Below are positions 1 to 8,711 of a DNA stretch of 64,000 nt, piece after piece (the stretch's first letter is position 1; every line of letters begins with the position of its first letter). Below the pieces are notes generated by a model. The model did no database searches. It was not told the origin of the DNA and saw only the letters and a list, made by a program, of their open reading frames with translations. Position numbers and translations under genes: made by a program. The stretch comes from Clostridium oryzae (GTDB lineage Bacteria > Bacillota > Clostridia > Clostridiales > Clostridiaceae), in NCBI RefSeq assembly GCF_002029235.1, contig NZ_MZGV01000001.1, positions 186,001-250,000 of the forward strand. The letters run 5' to 3'.

Positions 1-2
1 AT

Positions 3-1202
3 TATGATGATTTACTTACCACTGGTTTTTCAAAGTATGTTTTAAAAAGCATACAAAAAATAAAAGGTGTAGAAGAAATCAATACTCAAAGGGCCTTACC
101 AATTCGAGTAATAGATGATAAAAAGATAGCAAGGGATAAAGCTTATTTTCATTTTTTTGATAGAGGAGCAAGTAAGGGAAACTTTTCTTTTGACAGTTAT
201 GAAGGAAATGATGGAACTGATCAGTTTTATTTGTCAGAATTAAAGGCCTATAACGAAAGTGCGCTAAAACATCTTCGTGATTATGTTATACAAGGGGATT
301 ATAATCCAAAGCATATGAAGAAAAATTCAGCTGTCATGTTTATGCCTATGACAATTGCAAAGAATGACTGGCGCAGGTCACAGAATTATTTTAAATCCGG
401 ATATTACGTTATGGATTATAAAGTTGGTGATGAAGTTACATTTAAATATAGAGCAGACTTTAAGACAAATGTAAAAAAGTACTATAAGTTTATGGATAAA
501 GACGCCAGATATATTTATAAAAAGTTTAGAATTGCTGCAATTGTTTATTATCCATATATGAGGCAGGTTTCTAATATGGCAAATGCTTATCCATCTTTGA
601 TTATAAGTGAGGAACAGATGAAAAAGATTCATTCGGAAGAAGCTTTTGATAGCATTGCTCTATCAGTTGATAAATCCTTGGGGGCAGAATATCTGAAGCA
701 TGTTTATAATAAGCTTGTTGGTTTAACCATCAAGAATCAGGGAGCATCGGCTATTAGTATTATTGATGAGACACGAGATATGGATAATCTTTATCGAAAG
801 CAGCTCATATACTCCTATGGAATAGCATTTGTTGTTCTGCTGCTGGCTTCGATAAATATTGTAAATAATTTAAAATATAGAATTTATATAAGGAAGAAAG
901 AAATCAGCATCTACAGAGCCATTGGCGTAAAACATGATATGATTTGTAAAATGATTCGGCTGGAAAATATGATACTAGGAGGAATAGCCAGCATAATTAC
1001 TTGTATTGCATCATTCCCTATAACGCTAGCCCTATATAAAAGGTCTCAGATTAGTTATCTTCAGATTGGTTATCATAACGATATTAAAATATTGGCAGCA
1101 GCATGCATTCTTATACTGATCATATGCAATGTTGTATCAAGGGTAATAACTAAAGAACTTCGCGGCGGCAGTATTGTTGAAAATATAAACGTTGTAGAGT
1201 AG
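3..1202 (+). CDS. ABC transporter permease, FtsX family (C-terminal part, cut by window edge)
   Basis: The reading frame is open to the left edge of the window, so only the last 400 or so codons are visible. The first two thirds are a soluble extracytoplasmic portion rich in Lys, Tyr and Asp. The end has three hydrophobic segments, beginning at IAFVVLLLASINIVNN and finishing with ILAAACILILIICNVVS. Between the first and second lies the cytoplasmic loop with RKKEISIYRAIGVKHDMI, the typical FtsX-domain signature (K-E-I-x-x-x-R-A-x-G). The ATPase gene begins about 25 bases downstream, so the two form an exporter of the MacB/LolCDE/bacitracin-resistance type. The substrate cannot be told from sequence. 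The family assignment is firm, the role is not. Confidence 0.85.
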   Translation, partial: YDDLLTTGFSKYVLKSIQKIKGVEEINTQRALPIRVIDDKKIARDKAYFHFFDRGASKGNFSFDSYEGNDGTDQFYLSELKAYNESALKHLRDYVIQGDYNPKHMKKNSAVMFMPMTIAKNDWRRSQNYFKSGYYVMDYKVGDEVTFKYRADFKTNVKKYYKFMDKDARYIYKKFRIAAIVYYPYMRQVSNMANAYPSLIISEEQMKKIHSEEAFDSIALSVDKSLGAEYLKHVYNKLVGLTIKNQGASAISIIDETRDMDNLYRKQLIYSYGIAFVVLLLASINIVNNLKYRIYIRKKEISIYRAIGVKHDMICKMIRLENMILGGIASIITCIASFPITLALYKRSQISYLQIGYHNDIKILAAACILILIICNVVSRVITKELRGGSIVENINVVE

Positions 1203-1226
1203 GGAGTCGAAAGGAGTAGTTTGAGT

Positions 1227-1892
1227 ATGACAATAGTAGAGGTAAAAGATTTAAAGAAATTCTATGGAAAAGGGGAGACAGAGGTCCATGCACTGGATGG
1301 GGTAAATCTCAAGGTGGAGAAGGGAGAATTTCTAGCTATTGTTGGAACGAGTGGAAGCGGGAAATCAACACTTCTTCATATGATGGGTGGACTTGATCTT
1401 CCGACAAGTGGACAAGTTGCTGTTGATGGAAAAGAGCTTAGCTCATTAAATGATGATGAACTTACTATATTCCGTAGAAGAAAAATTGGCTTTATATTTC
1501 AGCAGTATAATCTGGTACCAATACTAAATGTATTGGAAAATATAGTTCTTCCAGTAAAGCTAGATGGAAAAAAGCTTGATGAAAAATACATAAATAAAAT
1601 CGTGGAAACACTTGGCCTTGAGAAAAAACTAAAGAGCCTTCCAGGCAAGCTTTCTGGGGGTCAGCAGCAAAGAGTTGCAATTGCCCGTGCACTTGTAACA
1701 AAACCAGCAATTGTACTTGCCGATGAACCAACAGGAAATCTTGATTCTAAAACCAGCCAAGACGCATTAGGCTTATTAAAGATAACCTGTGAAACCTTTA
1801 ACCAGACCATTGTTATGATTACGCACAATGAAGAGATAGCCCAGCTGGCAGACAGGATTATTCGAATTGAAGATGGAAAGATTGTTAGTTAG
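1227..1892 (+). CDS. ABC transporter ATP-binding protein (MacB/LolD type)
   Basis: The 221-residue ATPase powers the FtsX-type permease encoded just upstream. Walker A is GTSGSGKST at residues 40-48. The signature is LSGGQQQRVAIARAL, Walker B is IVLADEPTGNLDS, and the switch histidine lies in MITHNEE. The spelling of the signature and D-loop is typical of ATPases paired with FtsX-like permeases in Gram-positive peptide-export or peptide-sensing transporters. I chose ATG 1227 because the AAAGGAG at about 1210 is spaced 10 bases from it. A TTG two codons earlier is possible. A hairpin follows the stop. No two-component system is visible beside it, so a bacitracin-type role is not supported here. 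Confidence 0.93.
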   Translation: MTIVEVKDLKKFYGKGETEVHALDGVNLKVEKGEFLAIVGTSGSGKSTLLHMMGGLDLPTSGQVAVDGKELSSLNDDELTIFRRRKIGFIFQQYNLVPILNVLENIVLPVKLDGKKLDEKYINKIVETLGLEKKLKSLPGKLSGGQQQRVAIARALVTKPAIVLADEPTGNLDSKTSQDALGLLKITCETFNQTIVMITHNEEIAQLADRIIRIEDGKIVS

Positions 1893-1899
1893 AGGTTAG

Positions 1900-1931
1900 G
1901 AGGAAATTCAGCTTTTGGACTGAATTTCCTC
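1900..1931 (+). terminator. Perfect 12-bp hairpin after the ABC operon
   Basis: GAGGAAATTCAG at 1900-1911 is the exact reverse complement of CTGAATTTCCTC at 1920-1931, with an 8-base loop. It begins eight bases after the ATPase stop. There is no run of T after it on the plus strand, so it may slow or end transcription weakly, or protect the 3' end of the mRNA. Confidence 0.5.
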
Positions 1932-2010
1932 AAAAACTATTACTTCTTAGTTTCTACTTCTTACCTCATAAATTGAATGTACTGTTAAAAAGATGTAATT
2001 ATATAATATC

Positions 2011-2487
2011 TTACAATGATTTTATGTACCATGCATCACAAGCATAATGTTCAGTTTGAATCAGTGGCTCGTTCAATTGAATAAAACCGTGTTTTTTATA
2101 GAATTTATTTGCTGCAACCATATTGCTAAAGGTTTCTAAATAGCATTCCTTATAATATTTTTTGGCAAATGCTAAGGAGATTTTCAGCAGCTCATTGGCA
2201 GTTCCAGTTCCTCTTACAGCTTTTAAAGAATACATCTTCTGCAATTCACATACATTTTCCAGATTGTTTAATGGACCTATACCACATCCAGCTACAATTT
2301 TATTATTGTCCTCAACAACCCAATACTTAGATTTTTCATTTTGATAAACTTGGTAGAATCTTCCTAGATTTTTGTCTTCCCATGCGCAGCCTGGTTTGTT
2401 TGCTCCAAATTCTATCAAACATGTTCTGATAAGTGACTCCACTTGTTCATTATCTTTTTCTTGTATTTCCCTAATTACCATAAACAA
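2011..2487 (-). CDS. GNAT family N-acetyltransferase
   Basis: The 158-residue (or 156 from the second Met) protein has the GNAT fold. The acetyl-CoA-binding stretch is LKAVRGTGTANELLKISLAFAKK (described by position about 88-110: the R/G-x-G-x-A core is RGTGTA). It is followed by the beta-5 strand ECYLET and the final helix motif AANKFYKKHGFIQL. The segment VAGCGIGPL before it is the usual beta-4. The acetylated substrate is unknown. It follows the DUF896 gene on the same strand with a few bases between them, so the two are probably cotranscribed. Nothing in the sequence points to antibiotic or ribosomal protein acetylation in particular. Confidence 0.85.
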   Translation of the reverse strand: MFMVIREIQEKDNEQVESLIRTCLIEFGANKPGCAWEDKNLGRFYQVYQNEKSKYWVVEDNNKIVAGCGIGPLNNLENVCELQKMYSLKAVRGTGTANELLKISLAFAKKYYKECYLETFSNMVAANKFYKKHGFIQLNEPLIQTEHYACDAWYIKSL

Positions 2488-2492
2488 CCTGA

Positions 2493-2720
2493 TTAATTCT
2501 TATATCCACTAGAAGGCTTGCTTTTCTGCCCTAGACTTCTTCTTGTTCCATCTGGTTCAATAACCACTGTATTATCTAAGGTGGCTTTAAGGTTTGACTT
2601 AAAAGCTGAGATATATTCTTTTCTAAGTGCGTCTCTTTCAGCTAATTCTTCCTCAGTAAGAGTGCCTTCTTTTGCTTTTCGTGCTAATTCATTTATACGG
2701 TCAATTTTGCTTTTCTCCAT
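2493..2720 (-). CDS. DUF896 (YnzC/UPF0291) family small protein
   Basis: This 75-residue protein matches the DUF896 pattern known from Bacillus YnzC. An N-terminal helical hairpin, KIDRINELARKAKEGTLT, is followed by EEELAERDALRKEYI. A second conserved block, FKSNLKATLDNT, comes next, and the tail contains the VVIEPDGTR motif of the longer family members. The family is cytosolic. Its role is unclear; in Bacillus one member is under SOS control, but no LexA-type box was identified here. The gene is followed closely by a GNAT gene on the same strand. Family assignment is confident. Confidence 0.85.
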   Translation of the reverse strand: MEKSKIDRINELARKAKEGTLTEEELAERDALRKEYISAFKSNLKATLDNTVVIEPDGTRRSLGQKSKPSSGYKN

Positions 2721-2977
2721 TTAATTCATCCTCTCTAAAGTGAAACTATATATCTATATACTAATTTATTATATAAGAAGCTGAAATTAAATAAAAGGGG
2801 TTAGGCACCTTACACAGGTTGTAAGTTTGAAGAGAAAGCGTAGTTGAAGCTTTCCTAATTTGGATGATGTATGTAAATAAGTGAACATATATGATATAAT
2901 TACCAATAATTAAGTAGGCTGGCAAAGTTCAAATCTTGATTGCTGGGATTAAAAATTTAAAGGAGAAGAGAGCACAA

Positions 2978-3481
2978 ATGAATAATATAGAATTTAGTGT
3001 TGCGGAAGATAAAGATTTAGAAGAAATATTTCAGGTATTTTCTGCAGCCATCGAAGAAATGAATAGAAATAATATTCCTCAATGGGATGAAATATATCCA
3101 AGTAGAGATATCCTTCAAGAGGATATTGAAAAGAAGCAGCTTTATATTGGTAAAGTTAATACGGAGATTGCGTGCGTATTTGCTTTGAACTGTTATTGCG
3201 ATGAAGAATATGCAGACGGAAAGTGGGAATATCCACAAGCAACCTATAAGGTTATTCATAGATTATGTGTAAATCCTAAATTTCAAAAGCAGGGTATTGG
3301 AACAGCAACACTAACATATATTGAAGAGCAAGTAAAAGGAGAAGGTGTAGAAAGCATACGATTAGATGCTTTTTCACTAAATCCCTTTGCACAAAAAATG
3401 TATAATAAGCAACGCTATAAAATTGTAGGCGAGGTAAATTGGAGAAAGGGTAAATTTTATCTAATGGAAAAGAAACTATAA
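2978..3481 (+). CDS. GNAT family N-acetyltransferase
   Basis: About 167 residues with the GNAT acetyl-CoA loop at VNPKFQKQGIGTATLTYIEE (Q/R-x-x-G-x-G/A pattern), preceded by the strand KVIHRLCV and followed by SIRLDAFSLNPFAQKMYNK. This last part is the usual beta-5 and alpha-4 'N-x-x-A-x-x-x-Y' motif. I chose ATG 2978, preceded by AAAGGAGAAG about nine bases upstream. An upstream in-frame start exists at 2936 but has no good ribosome binding site. The substrate is unknown. The gene stands alone, followed by a decayed gene remnant. Confidence 0.85.
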   Translation: MNNIEFSVAEDKDLEEIFQVFSAAIEEMNRNNIPQWDEIYPSRDILQEDIEKKQLYIGKVNTEIACVFALNCYCDEEYADGKWEYPQATYKVIHRLCVNPKFQKQGIGTATLTYIEEQVKGEGVESIRLDAFSLNPFAQKMYNKQRYKIVGEVNWRKGKFYLMEKKL

Positions 3482-3497
3482 ATAATAGAGGTGTGAA

Positions 3498-3661
3498 ATG
3501 AAGAACCTTCCCAATCTAATTACAGTAACAAGAATATTAGCTTTCATCTATTTGTTATGTGGCGGGTAGGCAGTATTGCATTTATTCGTTTACTTCCTTA
3601 CAGGGATTGGAAGCTTCCTGAAAAATTGCTGTTGTTAATTAAAAAAGCAAGATTAGATTAA
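3498..3661 (+). pseudogene. Remnant of a membrane enzyme gene, N-terminus like CDP-alcohol phosphatidyltransferases
   Basis: A good ribosome binding site (GAGGTG) precedes an ATG that opens with MKNLPNLITVTRILAF, the typical first helix of CDP-alcohol phosphatidyltransferases such as PgsA. The frame hits a stop after 23 codons. In another frame the sequence then reads VGSIAFIRLLPYRDWK and continues to a stop at 3659-3661, as a plausible C-terminal end. Intact members of the family are about 180 residues, so most of the gene has been lost by internal deletion plus a frameshift. Assignment of the C-terminal piece to the same gene is uncertain. Confidence 0.5.
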
Positions 3662-3697
3662 AGGATATAGTTTTTATCCGGTCTATCTTGCTTTTTT
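3645..3697. terminator. Bidirectional rho-independent terminator
   Basis: AAAAAAGCAAGATTAGA on the left pairs with TCTATCTTGCTTTTTT on the right, giving T-runs after the stem on both strands. It sits between the decayed plus-strand gene and the minus-strand membrane protein gene that ends at 3706, so it can serve both. Confidence 0.75.
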
Positions 3698-3705
3698 ATA
3701 AAATT

Positions 3706-4335
3706 TTATGGCTCCTTTGAAATTTGCTTAGTTAACAAGCCTTTTTCACTACTTTTGGCGGCTATCATCAGATAGATACCATAAAATCCACAAATCAGCA
3801 GAATTAAATCTTCAGGCACGTTGAAAATTAAAGATTTTATTCCCGTCATCCCCCATATGATTAGAAGCAGCATAAGCAACCTGTTTCTTTTACTGTAACA
3901 GGAATAAATAAGAATACAAAGGCTTATTAAAGGACAAGGCATTATTAATAATACTGTAAATGGATATTTATGGTCTAGCATATAACTGATTGCTGGGTAG
4001 AGCAGTACAAGTATAAATAAAATCGATGTAACTATACTTGGCTTTTTTATTGCGTCAGCTTTATTTATTTTAGCTTCATAAATAAAAAGTATGCCGCTGA
4101 CTATATATAAGGGTGCTGCAAAGAAGAATTGTATAGGCTGTGTACCATAATATAAGAAAAATACTATACCAATAAACAGACAGCTGATTCCTAAAGCAAT
4201 TTTAGGTAAGAAATTAATATGTTTAAGATAAGCAGCAATTATGCTTATAGCTATAAAAGATAAAAGAACAAATTGAATCAAAAGTGTATGTTTATTATAT
4301 TCTGCGATTACATTCCAAAATAATGAAGCGTTCAT
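3706..4335 (-). CDS. Multi-pass membrane protein of unknown function
   Basis: The 209-residue protein consists almost entirely of hydrophobic segments, about seven, for example FVLLSFIAISIIAAYL, IALGISCLFIGIVFFLY and LLMLLLIIWGMTGI. The short loops are Lys/Asn rich. I do not recognise the family. It is divergent from the TetR-type gene at 4466 with a 130-base shared control region holding a perfect palindrome, so it is probably the regulated target of that repressor. Small multi-pass proteins next to TetR regulators are often transport or stress-tolerance genes, but that is inference. Confidence 0.7.
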   Translation of the reverse strand: MNASLFWNVIAEYNKHTLLIQFVLLSFIAISIIAAYLKHINFLPKIALGISCLFIGIVFFLYYGTQPIQFFFAAPLYIVSGILFIYEAKINKADAIKKPSIVTSILFILVLLYPAISYMLDHKYPFTVLLIMPCPLISLCILIYSCYSKRNRLLMLLLIIWGMTGIKSLIFNVPEDLILLICGFYGIYLMIAAKSSEKGLLTKQISKEP

Positions 4336-4366
4336 AGATTTTCCTCCTTAAAAAGTGTTACAATTG

Positions 4367-4376
4367 TGACATGTCA
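4367..4376. promoter_or_regulatory. Candidate operator palindrome for the TetR regulator
   Basis: TGACATGTCA is a perfect 10-bp palindrome in the divergent spacer. The half site TGTGACATG recurs near 4446-4455 just before the regulator start. Two related sites, one beside each gene start, fit repression of both the membrane gene and the regulator itself. Confidence 0.4.
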
Positions 4377-4465
4377 TGTTTTTAGTATAAATACAATGAT
4401 AATCACTGTCAATAAAGTTAGCATATGTGCTACAAAACTACATTTTTGTGACATGGAGGTAGAAG

Positions 4466-5005
4466 ATGAATCCACAAAAGCAGCAATCAATAAAATGGCT
4501 TACAGATGCATTATTGGCTCTTATGACAGAAAAATCATATGAAGAAATTTCAATAACAGAAATCTGTTCTAGAGCAGACTTGTCTAGAAGGACCTTTTAC
4601 AGATTATATAAGTCAAAAGAAGATATCTTAAAGGAATATGCAGAAGCTCTATGTTTCGACTATTTTGAACTATTTGAAAAGCAGAAGAATCTTTCACTTA
4701 CCAATGTAGCGAAAATATTTTTCTCGTTTTGGATAAATTATAAGGGCTTTCTATTAACTCTGCATAAAGAAAAACTAATTCATATTTTATTGTTTAAGTT
4801 CAATGAACTACTGCCTAAGGTATATGTTAAATACAAGGCTCACTTACTGGAAACAAAGGACAAAAAAAGCATAGAATACGTAGCATTTTACAATGCGGGT
4901 GGCTTTTGGAACCTATTGATTAAATGGCTGGAGGATGGATGTAAAAAGACTCCAGAGGATATGGCGGAGGTGGTAAATGAGGTGTTAAATTTGAAGAAAG
5001 GTTAG
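4466..5005 (+). CDS. TetR/AcrR family transcriptional regulator
   Basis: A 179-residue regulator. The N-terminal helix-turn-helix covers residues about 10-60, with ALLALMTEKSYEEISITEIC as the first helices and RADLSRRTFYRLYKSKEDIL as the recognition helix and its follower. The C-terminal part is an all-helical ligand-binding domain of the TetR_C_7 kind (IYKGFLL-type motif seen as NYKGFLLTLHKE). It lies divergent from a membrane protein gene and probably represses it and itself through the palindromic sites in the spacer. The inducer is unknown. The ATG is supported by GGAGGT eight bases upstream. Confidence 0.9.
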   Translation: MNPQKQQSIKWLTDALLALMTEKSYEEISITEICSRADLSRRTFYRLYKSKEDILKEYAEALCFDYFELFEKQKNLSLTNVAKIFFSFWINYKGFLLTLHKEKLIHILLFKFNELLPKVYVKYKAHLLETKDKKSIEYVAFYNAGGFWNLLIKWLEDGCKKTPEDMAEVVNEVLNLKKG

Positions 5006-5085
5006 CGGAGAGATAAAGTATTTGCTCAATATGGTATCTCATAATTGCAAAATCATAAGAGCCACTAAAAAAATAGCTATATTTA

Positions 5086-5298
5086 ATGCTTTGTGCTATA
5101 TATCTGCTTGAAGGCAAGGATTTTAATGGTAATAAGTGTAGCGTATTCATTGAAAACAATGGTGAAGCATTAGAAAAATGTACTCCTATAATAGTAACCA
5201 ATAGCGCAGATTTACAGTTTTTATCAGAAGCTGAACTGACAGCTAAGGTAACGCCTAGTGAATATGGTGTGGAGGTAAAAATTTATAATAATAAATAG
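5086..5298 (+). CDS. Short ORF, possibly a gene fragment
   Basis: The 70-codon frame ends AKVTPSEYGVEVKIYNNK and has a composition compatible with real protein (alternating strands, acidic and basic residues). I do not recognise it. There is no convincing ribosome binding site ahead of 5086, and the next stretch holds another truncated gene. This therefore looks more like the 3' end of a decayed gene than an intact small gene. It could also be a free-standing short protein with an upstream start. Confidence 0.35.
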   Translation: MLCAIYLLEGKDFNGNKCSVFIENNGEALEKCTPIIVTNSADLQFLSEAELTAKVTPSEYGVEVKIYNNK

Positions 5299-5314
5299 AT
5301 AAGGATCAGATCAT

Positions 5315-5398
5315 ATGATTGAACTCACATTTGATGAAGGCACTGCAGCTGCATTAAAGATGGCGAAATCTATAGAGAAAGGCACTCAGATTCCATAG
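5315..5398 (+). pseudogene. Truncated N-terminus, DUF1835-like
   Basis: ATG 5315 opens with MIELTFDEGTAAALKMAKS and stops after 27 codons. The start resembles the N-terminus of DUF1835/DUF3658 proteins, which are normally over 250 residues. The following bases do not continue the protein in any frame that I could follow, so most of the gene is deleted. Confidence 0.4.
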
Positions 5399-5713
5399 AT
5401 ATGGATACCGCTATTCCAGCCGTTGTAAAGCGAAATTGTGAGTATAAGAGAAAAAATTAAATATAAATTTGATGATGGATTGAGTACTTAGGTTTATTTA
5501 ACCGTTTGTATGTCAATCCTATTTTTATGATATGAATATATCTTTATATTTATAGTTGAGAAGATTTCTTAGCATAAACTTGAGTATGTACTATAAAATA
5601 TATTGTTAAAATGTCCTTTTTTGAGAGTGAAACAAACAGATAATGACAACAAAAAATATAAAAATGGGATATAATTTTATCATAATATTATAAGTTACAA
5701 AAAGGAAAATAAC
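5399..5713. other. Gene-free AT-rich spacer
   Basis: No convincing gene or RNA seen. The stretch is very AT rich and holds the presumed promoter region for the AraC-type gene. The last 12 bases contain AAAAAGGAAAATAAC, the ribosome binding site for ATG 5714. Confidence 0.5.
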
Positions 5714-6637
5714 ATGAGCTCATATATTTTCGAAACAATTGAATTTAAAAATCAATATCCAGTTAATACTTTTATCGCCTCTATTCAGAGCAGCAGTTTT
5801 CATTGGCACTATGAATATGAGCTAATTGTTGTACTGAAAGGCAGTATTACAATAAGTGTTAGCCCAAAGCCAATCACCTTGTATCAGGGAGATGTTATTC
5901 TGGTGAATTCCAAGACTGTGCATGAAATAAAAAGTGAGGATAAGAACATCTGCATGATTTTGCAGCTAGATCCTGCACTTTTTAAAAAGGAGAATAATGA
6001 TAACGTTTATTATCGCTTCTACTTGAATAGTGTAGTGAATGAAGAACCCATAAAAAAGGAATACAACTACTTTGTAAAAAAAGTGGCTGGGATTGTATTA
6101 CTTACACTCCAGCAGGATAAGAAAAGCTGCTATCGCTTAAGAGCTGAGATTTATGGCTTAATTGCAGATTTATTTGAATATGTACAGTATGATATGCACT
6201 TGAAGACAGAGCAGTCTGACACAGATGCAGCTATGCTGATGAAAATCATTGATTATTTGAAAGACAATATGTCAGAAGAGGATGTTGTGAACAGACTTTA
6301 TAAAGAAATTGGTATGGGAGAAAAGACAGTATACCGGTATTTGAAGGAACATGTGGGGATTTCTCTGAAAGAAATGCTTGATACCTTACGAGTAAACGAA
6401 GCAAAAAAGTTACTGAAAAATACAAATAAGAGCATAGGATGTATTATTGATGAATGCGGATTTGGATCTGAGAATACTTTTTATCGTCTTTTTAAGAAGA
6501 ATGCTGGATTGACACCAAATGAATACCGTCAACAAAAAATAGATATGGAAGAAAGTCCTAAATTAAAAGGATACCTGGATTTTGAGCAAAGTGAAGCAAA
6601 ACGAATTCTATTGAAAATATTGGAGGACAAGAAATGA
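5714..6637 (+). CDS. AraC family regulator with cupin sensor domain
   Basis: A 307-residue regulator. Residues 1-90 form a cupin sugar-sensing domain (FHWHYEYELIVVLKGSITI then LYQGDVILVNSKTVHEI). Residues about 180-275 form the double helix-turn-helix of AraC proteins, with the second motif IGCIIDECGFGSENTFYRLFKKNAG and the closing LTPNEYRQ, both characteristic. The tail is longer than usual. The stop overlaps the GH3 start (ATGATG), so it is translated with the glycosidase and symporter genes and most likely activates this beta-glucoside operon in response to the sugar. Confidence 0.92.
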   Translation: MSSYIFETIEFKNQYPVNTFIASIQSSSFHWHYEYELIVVLKGSITISVSPKPITLYQGDVILVNSKTVHEIKSEDKNICMILQLDPALFKKENNDNVYYRFYLNSVVNEEPIKKEYNYFVKKVAGIVLLTLQQDKKSCYRLRAEIYGLIADLFEYVQYDMHLKTEQSDTDAAMLMKIIDYLKDNMSEEDVVNRLYKEIGMGEKTVYRYLKEHVGISLKEMLDTLRVNEAKKLLKNTNKSIGCIIDECGFGSENTFYRLFKKNAGLTPNEYRQQKIDMEESPKLKGYLDFEQSEAKRILLKILEDKK

Positions 6638-8700
6638 TGAAATACAACAGAGATAAAAGGCTGTTATTTACTGATAAGGCAAAGCACATTGTGGAAACTT
6701 TATCATTAGAAGAAAAGGTATCTTTGATGAGTGGTACGATGAAGTTTGAAGAGGTGCGCGGCGCCATAAGAAAATTGACAAAAGAGCATTATAACCAGTT
6801 CCCGTATCCCGCAGGTGGTATACCGGAAAAAGGAGTTCCTCCCATGCTTTTTTGCGATGGACCGAGAGGAGTTGTCTGTGGAAATGCGAAAAGTACCTGC
6901 TTTCCGGTTTCTATGCTGAGAGGTGCAGCTTTTGATACAGAGTTGGAGGAAGAGATAGGAGAGGCAATAGCCAAGGAAGTACTTGCATTTGGCGGAAATC
7001 TTTTTGCAGGGGTATGTATCAACCTGCCTTACAATCCAGGCTGGGGAAGAAGTCAGGAAACCTATGGAGAGGATTCATTTGAGTTAGGTGAGATGGGTGC
7101 AGCTTTGGTACGAGGGGTACAAAAGCATGGAGTTATAGCTTGCTTAAAGCATTTTGCCTTTAATCAAATGGAAAATGCAAGATTTAAGGTAGATATTGAT
7201 TGCAGTAAAAGGACAGAAAGAGAGATATTCCTAGCGCATTTTAAAAAGTGCATTGATGCCGGAGCAGCATCTGTTATGAGTGCCTATAATCTCTATAAAG
7301 GAACCATGTGCGGTCACAATGGGTATTTATTAAATCAGGTTTTAAAAAAAGAATGGGGATTTGATGGATTTATCATGAGTGACTTTATGTGGGGAGTAAA
7401 GGACACGGTAGAAGCAGTAAACGGTGGTCAGAACATGGAGATGTGCGTAACCAAATTCTTTGGTGAAAATCTTGTAAATGCAGTAAAGGAAGGTCTGGTA
7501 GATGAAAGTAAGATTGATGATGCAGCCCTCCGCATTATACGAACAATATTAGCTTTTACAGAAGATAGGGAAAAAGTAAAAATGGACATGGTCGGCTGCA
7601 AAGACCACATACAGCTGGCGCTGCAGTCTGCAAGAGAAGGTATTACTCTAATTAAAAATCAGGATCATGTATTACCACTGGATAAGAAAACAATAAATCA
7701 GATTGTTGTTTTTGGCAAATTAGCACAGAGCGAAGCAACCGGTGACAAAGGTTCCAGCCAGGTTTTTCCACCCTATGTAGTTACACCTTTACAGGGAATT
7801 ATGAATGCATCTTCCGATACAGAGGTAATTTACTACGATGGTGATGATCTGAACCATTGCAGGAAACTTGCGGAATCTGCCAGTGCAGTAGTCTTTGTTG
7901 TAGGATATGATTTTAATGACGAGGGTGAGTTTGTAGCTCCGAATAAGGAAGATGTTTATACAGATGCAATTGGCGGAGATCGTAGAACTGGCCTGGGTCT
8001 TCACAAAGACGATGTGGAGTTATTGAAAAGTATAGGACCTGTAAATAAGAATTCCATAGCTGTTTTAATTGGTGGCAGTACCATTATGATAGATGAGTGG
8101 AAGGATTCTGTAAATGCTATAATAATGGCCTACTATCCTGGAATGGAAGGTGGAACAGCCTTGGGAGAAATTATCTATGGTGATGTCAATCCAAGTGGAA
8201 AACTTCCTTTCGTAATTCCAAAGAAGGAAAGTGATTTACCGCAGGTAGATTGGGATGCAGAGCATCAGTATTATGAGTATTTTCATGGATATCGAAAACT
8301 TGAAAAGGAGGGAATTGAACCAGAAGTTCCATTTGGATTTGGATTATCTTATACATCTTTTACCACGGATAAGATAAAAGCATGGGTTACAGATGATGTA
8401 CTTTATGCGTGTTGTGAATTGAAAAATACTGGAAACCGCGAGGGGGGTGAAGTACTGCAGTTATATGTAGGATTTGAACAGTCCAAGGTTGAGAGACCTG
8501 TGAAAACGTTAAAAGGCTTTAAAAGAGTACATTTACAGCAGAGTGAAAAACGTCAGGTCATTGTATCTTGCCCTATTTCAGAACTTGCTTGGTTTAATGA
8601 AGATAAGAATGCGTTTGAAGTAGAACATATGGAGTACGAAGTGTATCTTGGGACAAGTAGTGCGGTAAAGGATCTACTAAAGACAACGATTACAATTTAG
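6634..8700 (+). CDS. Glycoside hydrolase family 3 (beta-glucosidase type)
   Basis: A 688-residue cytoplasmic enzyme with no signal peptide. The GH3 N-terminal barrel carries GWGRSQETYGEDSFELG (residues about 137-153) and KHFAFNQMENARF, the substrate-binding KH pair. The nucleophile is Asp250 in GFIMSDFMWG. The C-terminal domain has the AYYPGMEGGTALGEIIYGDVNPSGKLP block, and the fibronectin-like tail has PFGFGLSYTSF and GGEVLQLYVG. It hydrolyses beta-linked glucosides or xylosides, presumably those brought in by the symporter next door. ATGA overlap with the upstream AraC stop indicates translational coupling. The exact sugar specificity is not deducible. Confidence 0.93.
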   Translation: MMKYNRDKRLLFTDKAKHIVETLSLEEKVSLMSGTMKFEEVRGAIRKLTKEHYNQFPYPAGGIPEKGVPPMLFCDGPRGVVCGNAKSTCFPVSMLRGAAFDTELEEEIGEAIAKEVLAFGGNLFAGVCINLPYNPGWGRSQETYGEDSFELGEMGAALVRGVQKHGVIACLKHFAFNQMENARFKVDIDCSKRTEREIFLAHFKKCIDAGAASVMSAYNLYKGTMCGHNGYLLNQVLKKEWGFDGFIMSDFMWGVKDTVEAVNGGQNMEMCVTKFFGENLVNAVKEGLVDESKIDDAALRIIRTILAFTEDREKVKMDMVGCKDHIQLALQSAREGITLIKNQDHVLPLDKKTINQIVVFGKLAQSEATGDKGSSQVFPPYVVTPLQGIMNASSDTEVIYYDGDDLNHCRKLAESASAVVFVVGYDFNDEGEFVAPNKEDVYTDAIGGDRRTGLGLHKDDVELLKSIGPVNKNSIAVLIGGSTIMIDEWKDSVNAIIMAYYPGMEGGTALGEIIYGDVNPSGKLPFVIPKKESDLPQVDWDAEHQYYEYFHGYRKLEKEGIEPEVPFGFGLSYTSFTTDKIKAWVTDDVLYACCELKNTGNREGGEVLQLYVGFEQSKVERPVKTLKGFKRVHLQQSEKRQVIVSCPISELAWFNEDKNAFEVEHMEYEVYLGTSSAVKDLLKTTITI

Positions 8701-8711
8701 GAGGAAAGAAA

